Positions 7,052-13,204 of a stretch of DNA of 16,462 bases are shown one piece after another. This DNA comes from DASSBR01 sp035688265 (GTDB lineage: Bacteria > Pseudomonadota > Gammaproteobacteria > Natronospirales > DASSBR01). The position numbers and the translations under genes were made by a program. Every line of letters begins with the position of its first letter. Position 1 is the first letter of the stretch. The stretch lies in contig DASSNE010000008.1 of assembly GCA_035688265.1 (NCBI GenBank), positions 1 to 16,462 of the forward strand, written 5' to 3'. Below the pieces are notes generated by a model that made no database searches, was not told where the DNA came from, and worked only from the letters and a program-made list of their open reading frames with translations.

Positions 7052-8284
7052 TTACAACACCCGCTCAAGACATTCGATCAACCGGTTCACTTCATCGTGC
7101 GTGTTGTAATGCGCCATCGACACCCGCACCACGCCGTTTTGGGGGGCGAGGCCGAGGTGGTCGATCAGCCGCTTCGCATAAAAATGACCGTAGCGGACTG
7201 CAACGCGGTGCGGGTCGAGCTGCGGCGGGATGGTGCCGGAATCGCGCCCGGCGACGGTGAACGATACAGTCGGCAGCCGACCGTCACCGGCTTGCCTGTC
7301 GCCGACGACCGCCACGTCGGGCTTGCCGTTCAGGTAATCGAGCAGCCGGGCGGCGAGGGTGCGTTCGTGCGCGGCGAAGGCCACGCCCACGGCTTCGACG
7401 TGCGCGCGCAAGGGCGCATCCGATGCGATGCCGAGCCGCATGCCCAGGTCGCAGAAATAGGCCGCCACACCGGTCGTGCCCCAGACCAGCTCGTGCGTGG
7501 CGCCGCCGGGCTGCAGCTTGAGCGGCACCGCGTCGGCGTCGAAGAAGTCATGGTTGAGGTTGGCCAGCGCGCGCAGCTTGTCGCGCTTGCCGTAGAGCAC
7601 CGACAGATGCGGCCCGAACACCTTGTAGGTGCTGAAGACGTAGTAATCTACGTCGGTCGCCCTGACATCGATCGCGCCATGCGCCGCCGCGGCGACACCG
7701 TCTACGCAGACTTCCGCGCCGTACTCATGCGCGAAGCGCACGATATCGGCGATTGGTGTCAGGCTGCCGATGACGTTCGACGCCTGCGGGCAGCACACCA
7801 GACGCGTGCGCGCGGTCAGCAGCGGCGCGAGATCTTCAACGTGGAGCTGATACGTCTCCGGTCGCACCTGCCACTCGCGGATTTCGATACCGGCCGCGGC
7901 CAGGAGCCGCCATGGCGTGATGTTCGCCTCATGGTCGAGATCCGTCACGACAATTTCATCGCCCGGCTCGAGTCGCGGCAGCAGCGCTCGCGCGAGCCGG
8001 CCGATCATCACACTGCTGGACGGGCCGAAAACGATTTCGCTCGGCTCACGCGCGTTGATGAAAGCGGCCATCGTCGCGGCGGCCTCGTCCTGCCGCTGCG
8101 TCGCCAGTTCCGATACCGCATACGTCGCGCCGATCTGGACCGGCGACGTGCTCATGTAATCGGCGACGCGCTCGATCACGCTGTCCAGCACCTGCGTGCC
8201 GCCGGCGTTGTCGAAGTAGGCCCAGCCGTCGGCGAGTGCCGGAAAGCGGCTGCGGACGTAGTCGATGTCGAGTTTATTGTTCAT
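7052..8284 (-). CDS. Cysteine-desulfurase-like class V aminotransferase (VC1184-type)
   Basis: A 410-aa fold-type I PLP enzyme. Evidence: YFDNAGGTQ (23-31), TDLDHEANITPW (114-125), CVDGVAAAAHG with Asp195, and the PLP Schiff-base Lys221 in FSTYKVFGPH. It resembles SufS/CsdA overall, but the position of the catalytic cysteine (RAGHHC in SufS) reads RYGHFYAKRL (364-373), so the persulfide-forming Cys is missing. This fits the VC1184-like subfamily, whose reaction is unknown. ATG 8284 is chosen because it gives the family N-terminus (MNNKLDIDYVRSRFPAL); the frame stays open further upstream but there it runs over a repeat element and the yihY 3' end. It overlaps yihY by 11 nt. Confidence 0.88.
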   Translation of the reverse strand: MNNKLDIDYVRSRFPALADGWAYFDNAGGTQVLDSVIERVADYMSTSPVQIGATYAVSELATQRQDEAAATMAAFINAREPSEIVFGPSSSVMIGRLARALLPRLEPGDEIVVTDLDHEANITPWRLLAAAGIEIREWQVRPETYQLHVEDLAPLLTARTRLVCCPQASNVIGSLTPIADIVRFAHEYGAEVCVDGVAAAAHGAIDVRATDVDYYVFSTYKVFGPHLSVLYGKRDKLRALANLNHDFFDADAVPLKLQPGGATHELVWGTTGVAAYFCDLGMRLGIASDAPLRAHVEAVGVAFAAHERTLAARLLDYLNGKPDVAVVGDRQAGDGRLPTVSFTVAGRDSGTIPPQLDPHRVAVRYGHFYAKRLIDHLGLAPQNGVVRVSMAHYNTHDEVNRLIECLERVL

Positions 8285-9662
8285 GGCGTCGTCGGTCCGT
8301 TTCATCGTACCAGCGCAGGCCGGCATCCAGTTTTTCATTCTCGATCTCCAGCACCAGGTCCCGCAGTGTTTTCGGTTCGGCCGTGGCGGTAATGGCACGA
8401 TCGACGGCGTTCGCAATCCGGTCGACCGCCGCGAGCGAGTGCAAGGCGCGCTCGCCGGTGCCCGGCTGCGGCTCGTAATGGCGCACCGCCATCAATATCT
8501 CGGCGAGCGGGATGTCGCTCATGTCGCGTCCGGGCACATAGCCGGGCTTCGGTTCCTCGACGGTGAGCAACAGACCGGCGGCGTAAAGCTGGTCGCACAC
8601 ATTGGCGACCGCGTCGCCGGAGGCGTGGGTGCGGTGCGTCAGGTCGTTGACCGACAACGGCGTTTCGCGCCGATGAAACGTGCCGCCGATCGCAACCATC
8701 ACCAGCAGCGCAAGTTTTTCCCGCAGGCGGCTGCCGAGATAGTGGTGTATGTGGTAGCGGCTGACGAAGTCGGGGTTCTGCGCGTAGAACGTGATCTCGG
8801 CACCGATCAGCAGAATCAGCCAGCTGAGATACAGCCAGATCAGGAAGAAAATGACGATCGCGAAGCCGGAGTAAATCGCGGTCACGCGCGTCGTCGAGCC
8901 GGTGAACAGCGTAAACGCGAGGCCGGCCGTCTGCCATAGCGCGCCGCCGATGATGCCGCCGATCAGCGCCGGCTTGAATCGGACGCGCGTGTTCGGCGCG
9001 AAGACGTAAATAAATGTGAACGCGCCGATCACCAGGATGTAGGGCGCAACATGCGCGCCGATCAGCGCGAGCGTGCCGAACGGCTCGATGCTGGTCAGGT
9101 GCGCGACGGTCTTCTGGCTGCTGATCGTTGCCGTCAGTGTCAGCGCACCGACCGTCAGCACCGGGCCGATGATGACCACGCTCAGGTAGTCGCTGAAGCG
9201 GCGCAGCAGGAGCCGCGCCCGGTGCACGTGCCAGATGCGGTTGAAGGCGCCTTCGACCTTCTGCAGCATCGAAATGACGGTGATGAGCAGCAGCACCACG
9301 CCCACGCTGCCCAGCACACTCGCATTGACGTTGTTGACGAAGGACGCGATCTGGTCGGCGAGCTGCTGGCCCTTAGTGCCGAGCGGCGCGAGGAACTGGT
9401 AGAGCGCGGGCTCCAGCACGTTGTGCATGCCGAAGCCCTTGAGCAGCGAAAAGCTCAGCGCGATCAGCGGCACCAGCGCAAGCAGCGTCGTGTAGACGAG
9501 GCTCATCGCCTGCAGGGTCAGTTGTCCCTCGAGCGCGTCGCGCGCCACTACGAAGCCGATGCGCGTAATGTTGATCGGCACGCGCTGATACCACGGCAGA
9601 TCGACCGTTTCGATACCCCAGAGCCGGTCGAGCCATCGATTGGTGAAGCGTTTTAAGGCCAT
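8274..9662 (-). CDS. YihY/BrkB-family inner-membrane protein
   Basis: This 462-aa protein has a cytoplasmic N-terminus and about six transmembrane segments (approximately 52-74, 115-133, 158-182, 198-221, 232-255, 265-295), followed by a soluble C-terminal region (about 315-445) resembling a winged-helix domain. The early QAMSLVYTTLLALVPLIAL and the late FFLIWLYLSWLILLIGAE match the family, once misannotated as RNase BN. Transport or permease roles have been proposed but not proven. The start codon overlaps the RimK-like stop by one base. The last residues, KLDAGLRWYDETD, are encoded by a repeat element rather than by family sequence. Confidence 0.93.
   Translation of the reverse strand: MALKRFTNRWLDRLWGIETVDLPWYQRVPINITRIGFVVARDALEGQLTLQAMSLVYTTLLALVPLIALSFSLLKGFGMHNVLEPALYQFLAPLGTKGQQLADQIASFVNNVNASVLGSVGVVLLLITVISMLQKVEGAFNRIWHVHRARLLLRRFSDYLSVVIIGPVLTVGALTLTATISSQKTVAHLTSIEPFGTLALIGAHVAPYILVIGAFTFIYVFAPNTRVRFKPALIGGIIGGALWQTAGLAFTLFTGSTTRVTAIYSGFAIVIFFLIWLYLSWLILLIGAEITFYAQNPDFVSRYHIHHYLGSRLREKLALLVMVAIGGTFHRRETPLSVNDLTHRTHASGDAVANVCDQLYAAGLLLTVEEPKPGYVPGRDMSDIPLAEILMAVRHYEPQPGTGERALHSLAAVDRIANAVDRAITATAEPKTLRDLVLEIENEKLDAGLRWYDETDRRRHEQ
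8304..8332. repeat. Half-copy of palindromic repeat element
   Basis: These 29 bp match the left arm of the element at 11147-11237 at about 21 of 29 positions, with the shared core GCG.AGGC.GG..TCCAGT. The matching second arm is absent. The copy encodes the C-terminal tail of YihY and lies just upstream of the desulfurase-like start codon. Confidence 0.65.
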
Positions 9663-11122
9663 CAGGCCTGCCGCTTGCGATCGAGGCGTGCGGCAAACTC
9701 GAGCAGGATCGTGCGGTACAGCGCCTCGTCGAGCAGTTTGTCTTCGATGCCCGCGTCGATGTTCGGGTTGTCGTTGACTTCGATCACGTACAGCTTGCCG
9801 TCATGCTGCTTGATGTCCACGCCGTAAAGCCCGTCGCCGATCAGGTTGGCCGCCTTGAGCGCGGCGTCGACCACCTCGGCGGGCGCGTCCTCGACCAGGA
9901 GTGTTTCGAAGCCACCCTCGGTAAACCGGCCGCCGGCCTTGTGATTGACGATCTGCCAGTGGTTTTTCGACATGAAATACCGGCACGCGAAAATCGCCCG
10001 GCGGTTGAGAATGCCGATGCGCCAATCGAACGCAGTATAAACATATTCCTGCGCGAGAATCAGATCGGATTCCTTGAACAACTGCGCCGTCAACGTCTTG
10101 AACTCGGCCGCATCCTTCGCCTTGTGAACACCGCGTGAAAACGAGCCGTCGGGGATCTTCAGCACGACCGGCCAGCTCAACGTGTCGTCGATCGTCTCCG
10201 TTACGCCCTTCTGCAAAATCAGCGTCTTCGGGCGCGGCACGCGGTTGGCGCGCAACAGTTCGGCGAGATAAACCTTGTTGGTGCACTTCAGAATCGAATT
10301 GGGATCGTCGATAACGACCATGCCTTCGCTTTCCGCTTTGCGCGCGAAGCGATAGGTGTAGTGGTCGATGCGGGTGGTTTCGCGGATGAACAGCGCGTCG
10401 TACTCGGCGAGGCGCGCGTAATCCTTCCTGGCAATGACGTCGATGTCGAAGCCGAGGCTCTTGCCGACGCGCTCGAATTTGTGGATCGCCTTCATGTCCG
10501 ACGGCGGCAGCGGGTCGTCACGGTTGTACAGAATTGCGAGATCGTAGCGCGCGCTCGCGGGCGTGCGCCGCGCGCGCCAGCGGCGGTTCAGTTGCGCGTC
10601 GATCGCCTCCGCGAACGTCTCGTGCTGTGCCGGCTTGAGCTGGTTCAGAAACACCGGCCGGATACGCGTGATGTGCCATTCCGGGTCCTTGCGGAACTCG
10701 ACGTACAGCAGCGGGCACGGAAACATTTCGAAGATCTGACGGCCGATGTCTTCGAAACGCGGATCGGGTGAGCGTCCGAAAAACAGGAACAGATCGAAGT
10801 GTTCGCGCACCGATCGCTTGAGGCGTTTGTGCACCAGTTCGTCGAGGTCGGACGCATCGAGCGAATACAGCGATTTGCGGCTCAGTTCCGACATGGTGCG
10901 CACGCTCGGGATCACGCGGTGACGACGCGCCTCGGCGAGCAGCGAGCAATAGTAGCCGACGCTCAGGTAGCCGTAGCCGCGACACAGGTTGATGATCTTG
11001 AGGCCGCGCTGCGTTTGCAGCTCTCCGCCCGAAAGGTATTCCTTCGCGGTCACGACACGCAATTGGGGAAAGCTTTCGTGCCAGTCGTTTTTGTTTTCAA
11101 CGACGATGATCGTATTGGACAT
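9662..11122 (-). CDS. RimK-like ATP-grasp ligase with N-terminal RLAN domain
   Basis: The 486-aa protein combines an N-terminal RLAN (RimK-like ATP-grasp N-terminal) domain, about residues 1-155, with a RimK-type ATP-grasp domain, about 200-480. The ATP-grasp part shows KIPDGSFSRGV (322-332, glycine loop), AQEYVYTAFDWRIGIL (357-372), GVDIK with Asp435 and the Mg-binding EVNDNPN (448-454). Such enzymes use ATP to form an amide bond between a carboxylate and an amino group. It is much longer than E. coli RimK (about 300 aa), so it should not be assumed to glutamylate ribosomal protein S6. The neighbouring GNAT/C39 protein is a recurrent partner of RLAN ATP-grasp proteins in comparative genomics and suggests peptide or protein modification. 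Cytoplasmic; no signal peptide. Confidence 0.92.
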   Translation of the reverse strand: MSNTIIVVENKNDWHESFPQLRVVTAKEYLSGGELQTQRGLKIINLCRGYGYLSVGYYCSLLAEARRHRVIPSVRTMSELSRKSLYSLDASDLDELVHKRLKRSVREHFDLFLFFGRSPDPRFEDIGRQIFEMFPCPLLYVEFRKDPEWHITRIRPVFLNQLKPAQHETFAEAIDAQLNRRWRARRTPASARYDLAILYNRDDPLPPSDMKAIHKFERVGKSLGFDIDVIARKDYARLAEYDALFIRETTRIDHYTYRFARKAESEGMVVIDDPNSILKCTNKVYLAELLRANRVPRPKTLILQKGVTETIDDTLSWPVVLKIPDGSFSRGVHKAKDAAEFKTLTAQLFKESDLILAQEYVYTAFDWRIGILNRRAIFACRYFMSKNHWQIVNHKAGGRFTEGGFETLLVEDAPAEVVDAALKAANLIGDGLYGVDIKQHDGKLYVIEVNDNPNIDAGIEDKLLDEALYRTILLEFAARLDRKRQA

Positions 11123-11146
11123 CCGAAGCCGTGCCTTCTAAATCTT

Positions 11147-11237
11147 GTCATTCCTGCGTAGGCAGGAATCCAGTCTAATCAGTCGCGGCCTTCGGCCGCA
11201 CTCATTCTGACTGGACGCCAGCCTTCGCTGGCATGAC
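11147..11237. repeat. 91-bp palindromic intergenic repeat element
   Basis: Two 29-nt imperfect inverted arms (11147-11175 and 11209-11237) begin GTCATNCC and end TCCAGTC when read inward. Each arm is itself a hairpin: ATTCCTGC/GCAGGAAT around GTAG (11150-11169), and GCCAGC/GCTGGC around CTTC (11217-11232). A third hairpin, GCGGCC/GGCCGC around TTC (11185-11199), sits in the centre. This is the widespread proteobacterial GTCATTCC...GGAATCCAG type of repeat. It fills most of the gap between the GNAT/C39 and RimK-like genes. If transcribed it would fold into three stem-loops. Confidence 0.85.
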
Positions 11238-11253
11238 GGAAAAATGTTGTGCT

Positions 11254-12351
11254 TCATTCAACGCGTCTTCGTATCACCAGCGCCGCGCGTTGCGCCGCCT
11301 TGCCGTAACGCGCCATGCCTTCGAACTCGCGCTTCAGAATCGGCATGTTGATCGAGTCGAGCGGGCCCTTGTGCTTGTCGTACTCGACGTAGGGGTCATG
11401 CACGTAGACGAAGCGGTCGTCGAAGCCGGTCACTGTCACCCAGTGCGGAAACTTCTCGCGGTAGATTCGATATGAGCTGATCAGCACCACGGGAATCGCG
11501 CCGGCTTCGAACTGGGTCTGCATCGTGCGCAGGTTCAGCGCATGGTAGTGCACCCGGATCGCGCTTTCGCGGATCTCGTCGAGGAAATCCTCCTGTGTGA
11601 GCCGAATCACCGCCTTCTTTTCCGGATTGCGCACCGAATCGACGAACAGCGCGCTTTTGTCGTTGACGAAAATTTCGACATCGAAGCCCCGGCGCCATGC
11701 CGACAGCGCCATGCCGTAGGGTCCGCAGCCGCCGTGGCCGGACGTCATGAAGACGGTCGTCGCCTCGCGCCACAAGCGAATCTCGAGCTTGCGGCTGGGC
11801 ACCAGCGCCGGGTCGAGCGCCTGCATCGCCATGATCATCGTCGCCGGGCCGCAGGTGAAATCCAGCGTCTGTTCGTAATAGGGCACGCGCGTCGTCGCCG
11901 GCTTGAGATGCGCGATCAGCGACTTCTCCATGCGCAACGCGTCGGCGTGGTCCTCGTAGTAATCGGGGTACGTGCCAAACGGCCGGTAGCCCATTTTGCG
12001 ATACAGCCGCTCGGCGGCGGCGTTGTCGACGCGAATTTCGAGCCGCATCGCAATGCAGTCGCGCTCGCGGCTGACATCCTCCGCACGCTCCAGCAGTGCC
12101 TGCGCAAGACCCGCCCCACGATGCTCCGGCGCCACCGCAATCGAATACAGCCGCGCGAGCGAGGTTCCGGTGCGAAACAGCACCAGCGCGTAGCCTCGCA
12201 GTTCATCCCGTTCGACATCGACCAGCAGCGCCGCATTGCCACGACCGATCAGGTAGCGGAAGTTGCGGCGGCTCAGGCGGTCGCTGTCGAAGCAGCATTC
12301 TTCGAGGCGAACCAGCGGCTCCAGGTCGTCGAGCGTGGCGGGGCGGATCAT
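11254..12351 (-). CDS. GNAT acetyltransferase / C39-like peptidase fusion
   Basis: A 365-aa two-domain protein. Residues 1 to about 145 form a GNAT fold: IRPATLDDLEPLVRLEE, the acetyl-CoA loop HRGAGLAQALL (77-87), then NAAAERLYRKMGYRPFG (110-126). Residues about 155-360 form a papain-like C39-type peptidase with Gln161 and Cys167 (QTLDFTCGPA), His303 (FPHWVTVTG) and Asp319 (VYVHDPY), giving a complete putative catalytic set. No secretion signal is seen. The fusion is known next to RLAN ATP-grasp ligases, as here. The frame remains open upstream to an ATG at 12432, but ATG 12351 gives the normal GNAT N-terminus and avoids running under the divergent lipoprotein gene's promoter. The substrate is unknown. 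Confidence 0.9.
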   Translation of the reverse strand: MIRPATLDDLEPLVRLEECCFDSDRLSRRNFRYLIGRGNAALLVDVERDELRGYALVLFRTGTSLARLYSIAVAPEHRGAGLAQALLERAEDVSRERDCIAMRLEIRVDNAAAERLYRKMGYRPFGTYPDYYEDHADALRMEKSLIAHLKPATTRVPYYEQTLDFTCGPATMIMAMQALDPALVPSRKLEIRLWREATTVFMTSGHGGCGPYGMALSAWRRGFDVEIFVNDKSALFVDSVRNPEKKAVIRLTQEDFLDEIRESAIRVHYHALNLRTMQTQFEAGAIPVVLISSYRIYREKFPHWVTVTGFDDRFVYVHDPYVEYDKHKGPLDSINMPILKREFEGMARYGKAAQRAALVIRRRVE

Positions 12352-12372
12352 GGGATCAATTATAAGGCGGAG

Positions 12373-12401
12373 TTGATTAGCTATACCTGCAGCGTTATGT
12401 T
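12373..12401 (+). promoter_or_regulatory. Candidate sigma70 promoter for the lipoprotein gene
   Basis: TTGATT (12373-12378) and TATGTT (12396-12401) are spaced by 17 nt, giving a start site near 12408 and a 5' leader of about 40 nt before the lipoprotein ATG. It lies in the divergent gap with the GNAT/C39 gene. On the opposite strand a TATAAT (12364 down to 12359) lies about 8 nt before the GNAT/C39 ATG but has no good -35. Confidence 0.4.
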
Positions 12402-12448
12402 TCATCTTGCTGAGAGAGTGTTTGATAGTCAAAATTTAGGAGGCAAGT

Positions 12449-12874
12449 ATGAAAATCCAGCTAATATTGGGATCTATCGGGATTTTGGCTTTGGCTCTCG
12501 TGGGGTGTGCCAGCCAAGGCGCCGGCCAGTCGAGGAGCCAATCGGCCCAGGCCGCGAGCGCATCGGCGTTACGCATCGACGGGCGTACGCGGGCTTCAAC
12601 AAAATCGACCTTGATGGCGATGTATCGGGCGCACTCGGACAGCGACCAGTGCATGCTGCATCACGCCCTTCTGCGACTGCACCACGCCGAGCAATCGGGG
12701 ATGCTTGATCCGGACGGCGATACGAGTACGCCACCGCCGCCGCTCAGAGTGCTCATCAATGGGAAAACGTACGATCAGATAATCAAGTTGTCGGATCATT
12801 ATCCGGATATCCAGAGCAAGTGCGAAAGCAGCTTTCAGGGCTTCGGGTACGGCAGCGGATCGAATCCTTCCTGA
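12449..12874 (+). CDS. Hypothetical lipoprotein
   Basis: The 141-aa product begins with a lipoprotein signal (MKIQLILGSIGILALALVGC): a basic residue, a hydrophobic core and the lipobox LVGC with the lipidated Cys at residue 20. The residue after Cys is Ala, compatible with outer-membrane sorting. The mature part starts with a low-complexity Ser/Ala/Gln linker, then a region with two further Cys residues (QCMLHH and SKCESSFQ), a PPPP stretch near residues 96-99 and a Gly/Ser-rich end. I recognise no family. An AGGAGG ribosome-binding site (12439-12444) supports the start strongly. It is transcribed divergently from the GNAT/C39 gene. The lipoprotein call is firm; function is unknown. Confidence 0.75.
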   Translation: MKIQLILGSIGILALALVGCASQGAGQSRSQSAQAASASALRIDGRTRASTKSTLMAMYRAHSDSDQCMLHHALLRLHHAEQSGMLDPDGDTSTPPPPLRVLINGKTYDQIIKLSDHYPDIQSKCESSFQGFGYGSGSNPS

Positions 12875-12991
12875 ACTAGCCGTTGCGCATGTGGTAAAAG
12901 TGCAACAGAGCGAAAGCATCGTGTTTCAGTTCGCGAAGGCCGGCCTGTACGCCCTGAGGCCGAAGGCGGCAAATTGATTTACGACAAAGGG

Positions 12992-13020
12992 TTGACATTC
13001 TGTTGTTTCTGAACTACGGT
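12992..13020 (+). promoter_or_regulatory. Sigma70 promoter for the TonB-dependent receptor
   Basis: A perfect -35, TTGACA (12992-12997), is followed after 17 nt by TACGGT (13015-13020), which keeps the TA...T pattern of the -10. Transcription would start near 13027 and leave a leader of about 170 nt. Confidence 0.6.
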
Positions 13021-13041
13021 CGCTGCTGGAAGTTGCCAAAA

Positions 13042-13070
13042 CAGCCGTGCAGGTTTCGCCTGCACGGCTG
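13042..13070 (+). promoter_or_regulatory. Perfect 12-bp hairpin in the receptor leader
   Basis: CAGCCGTGCAGG (13042-13053) and CCTGCACGGCTG (13059-13070) form a perfect GC-rich stem around a 5-nt loop TTTCG. The following bases, ATGGGGCTTTCC, are not a strong U-tract. It could terminate upstream transcription weakly, act as an attenuator, or stabilise the leader RNA. Confidence 0.6.
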
Positions 13071-13093
13071 ATGGGGCTTTCCTGAAGGGAACG

Positions 13094-13204
13094 GTGGAGT
13101 GGCAGTACGTGTCCACGTTCTCCAGCTGGCTGCGCCGGCTGTTAAGGGGTAAACATTTCTTCGGCCGGGGCGCAGCGACGGCTGGAGGGGGTATTTCTAA
13201 ATGA
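13094..13204 (+). CDS. Possible leader peptide (36 aa) overlapping the receptor start
   Basis: A GTG-initiated frame of 36 codons, preceded by GAAGGGA, ends with TGA at 13202-13204, overlapping the receptor ATG as ATGA. The product would be basic and partly hydrophobic (for example SSWLRRLLRGKHFFGRG in the middle). Overlap of this kind is common in translational coupling, but a frame this short can occur by chance in GC-rich DNA, and I know no homologue. Confidence 0.25.
   Translation: MEWQYVSTFSSWLRRLLRGKHFFGRGAATAGGGISK

Larger units (their letters stand above)
12875..13200 (+). other. 326-nt leader/intergenic region before the TonB-dependent receptor
   Basis: This gap holds a promoter (12992-13020), a 12-bp hairpin (13042-13070), a possible 36-codon leader ORF (13094-13204) and a GGAGG ribosome-binding site (13184-13188) for the receptor. 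Before the promoter there is only a 28-codon GTG frame (12891-12977) without a convincing ribosome-binding site, which I do not call as a gene. Confidence 0.7.

Noticed and set aside
6782..8392. 536-codon open frame on the plus strand
   Set aside because: It lies antisense to yqgE and the desulfurase-like gene, which have clear motifs; the product is Arg/His-rich with no family signature, as expected of a shadow frame in GC-rich DNA.
8285..8416. N-terminal extension of the desulfurase-like protein
   Set aside because: The extension is translation of the repeat arm and of the yihY 3' end in another frame; the family N-terminus begins at ATG 8284.
9662..11122. Ribosomal protein S6 glutamate ligase (RimK proper)
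   Set aside because: The protein is about 180 residues longer than RimK because of the RLAN domain and is paired with a GNAT/C39 fusion, so the S6 ligase name would overstate what is known.
12352..12432. N-terminal extension of the GNAT/C39 protein to ATG 12432
   Set aside because: The extra residues do not belong to the GNAT fold and the region overlaps the probable promoter of the divergent lipoprotein gene.
11542..12708. 388-codon plus-strand frame across the GNAT/C39 gene and lipoprotein gene
   Set aside because: It runs antisense to one supported gene and out of frame through another that has a lipobox and a strong ribosome-binding site.
12891..12977. 28-codon GTG frame after the lipoprotein gene
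   Set aside because: No convincing ribosome-binding site, no homologue known to me, and it is short enough to arise by chance.
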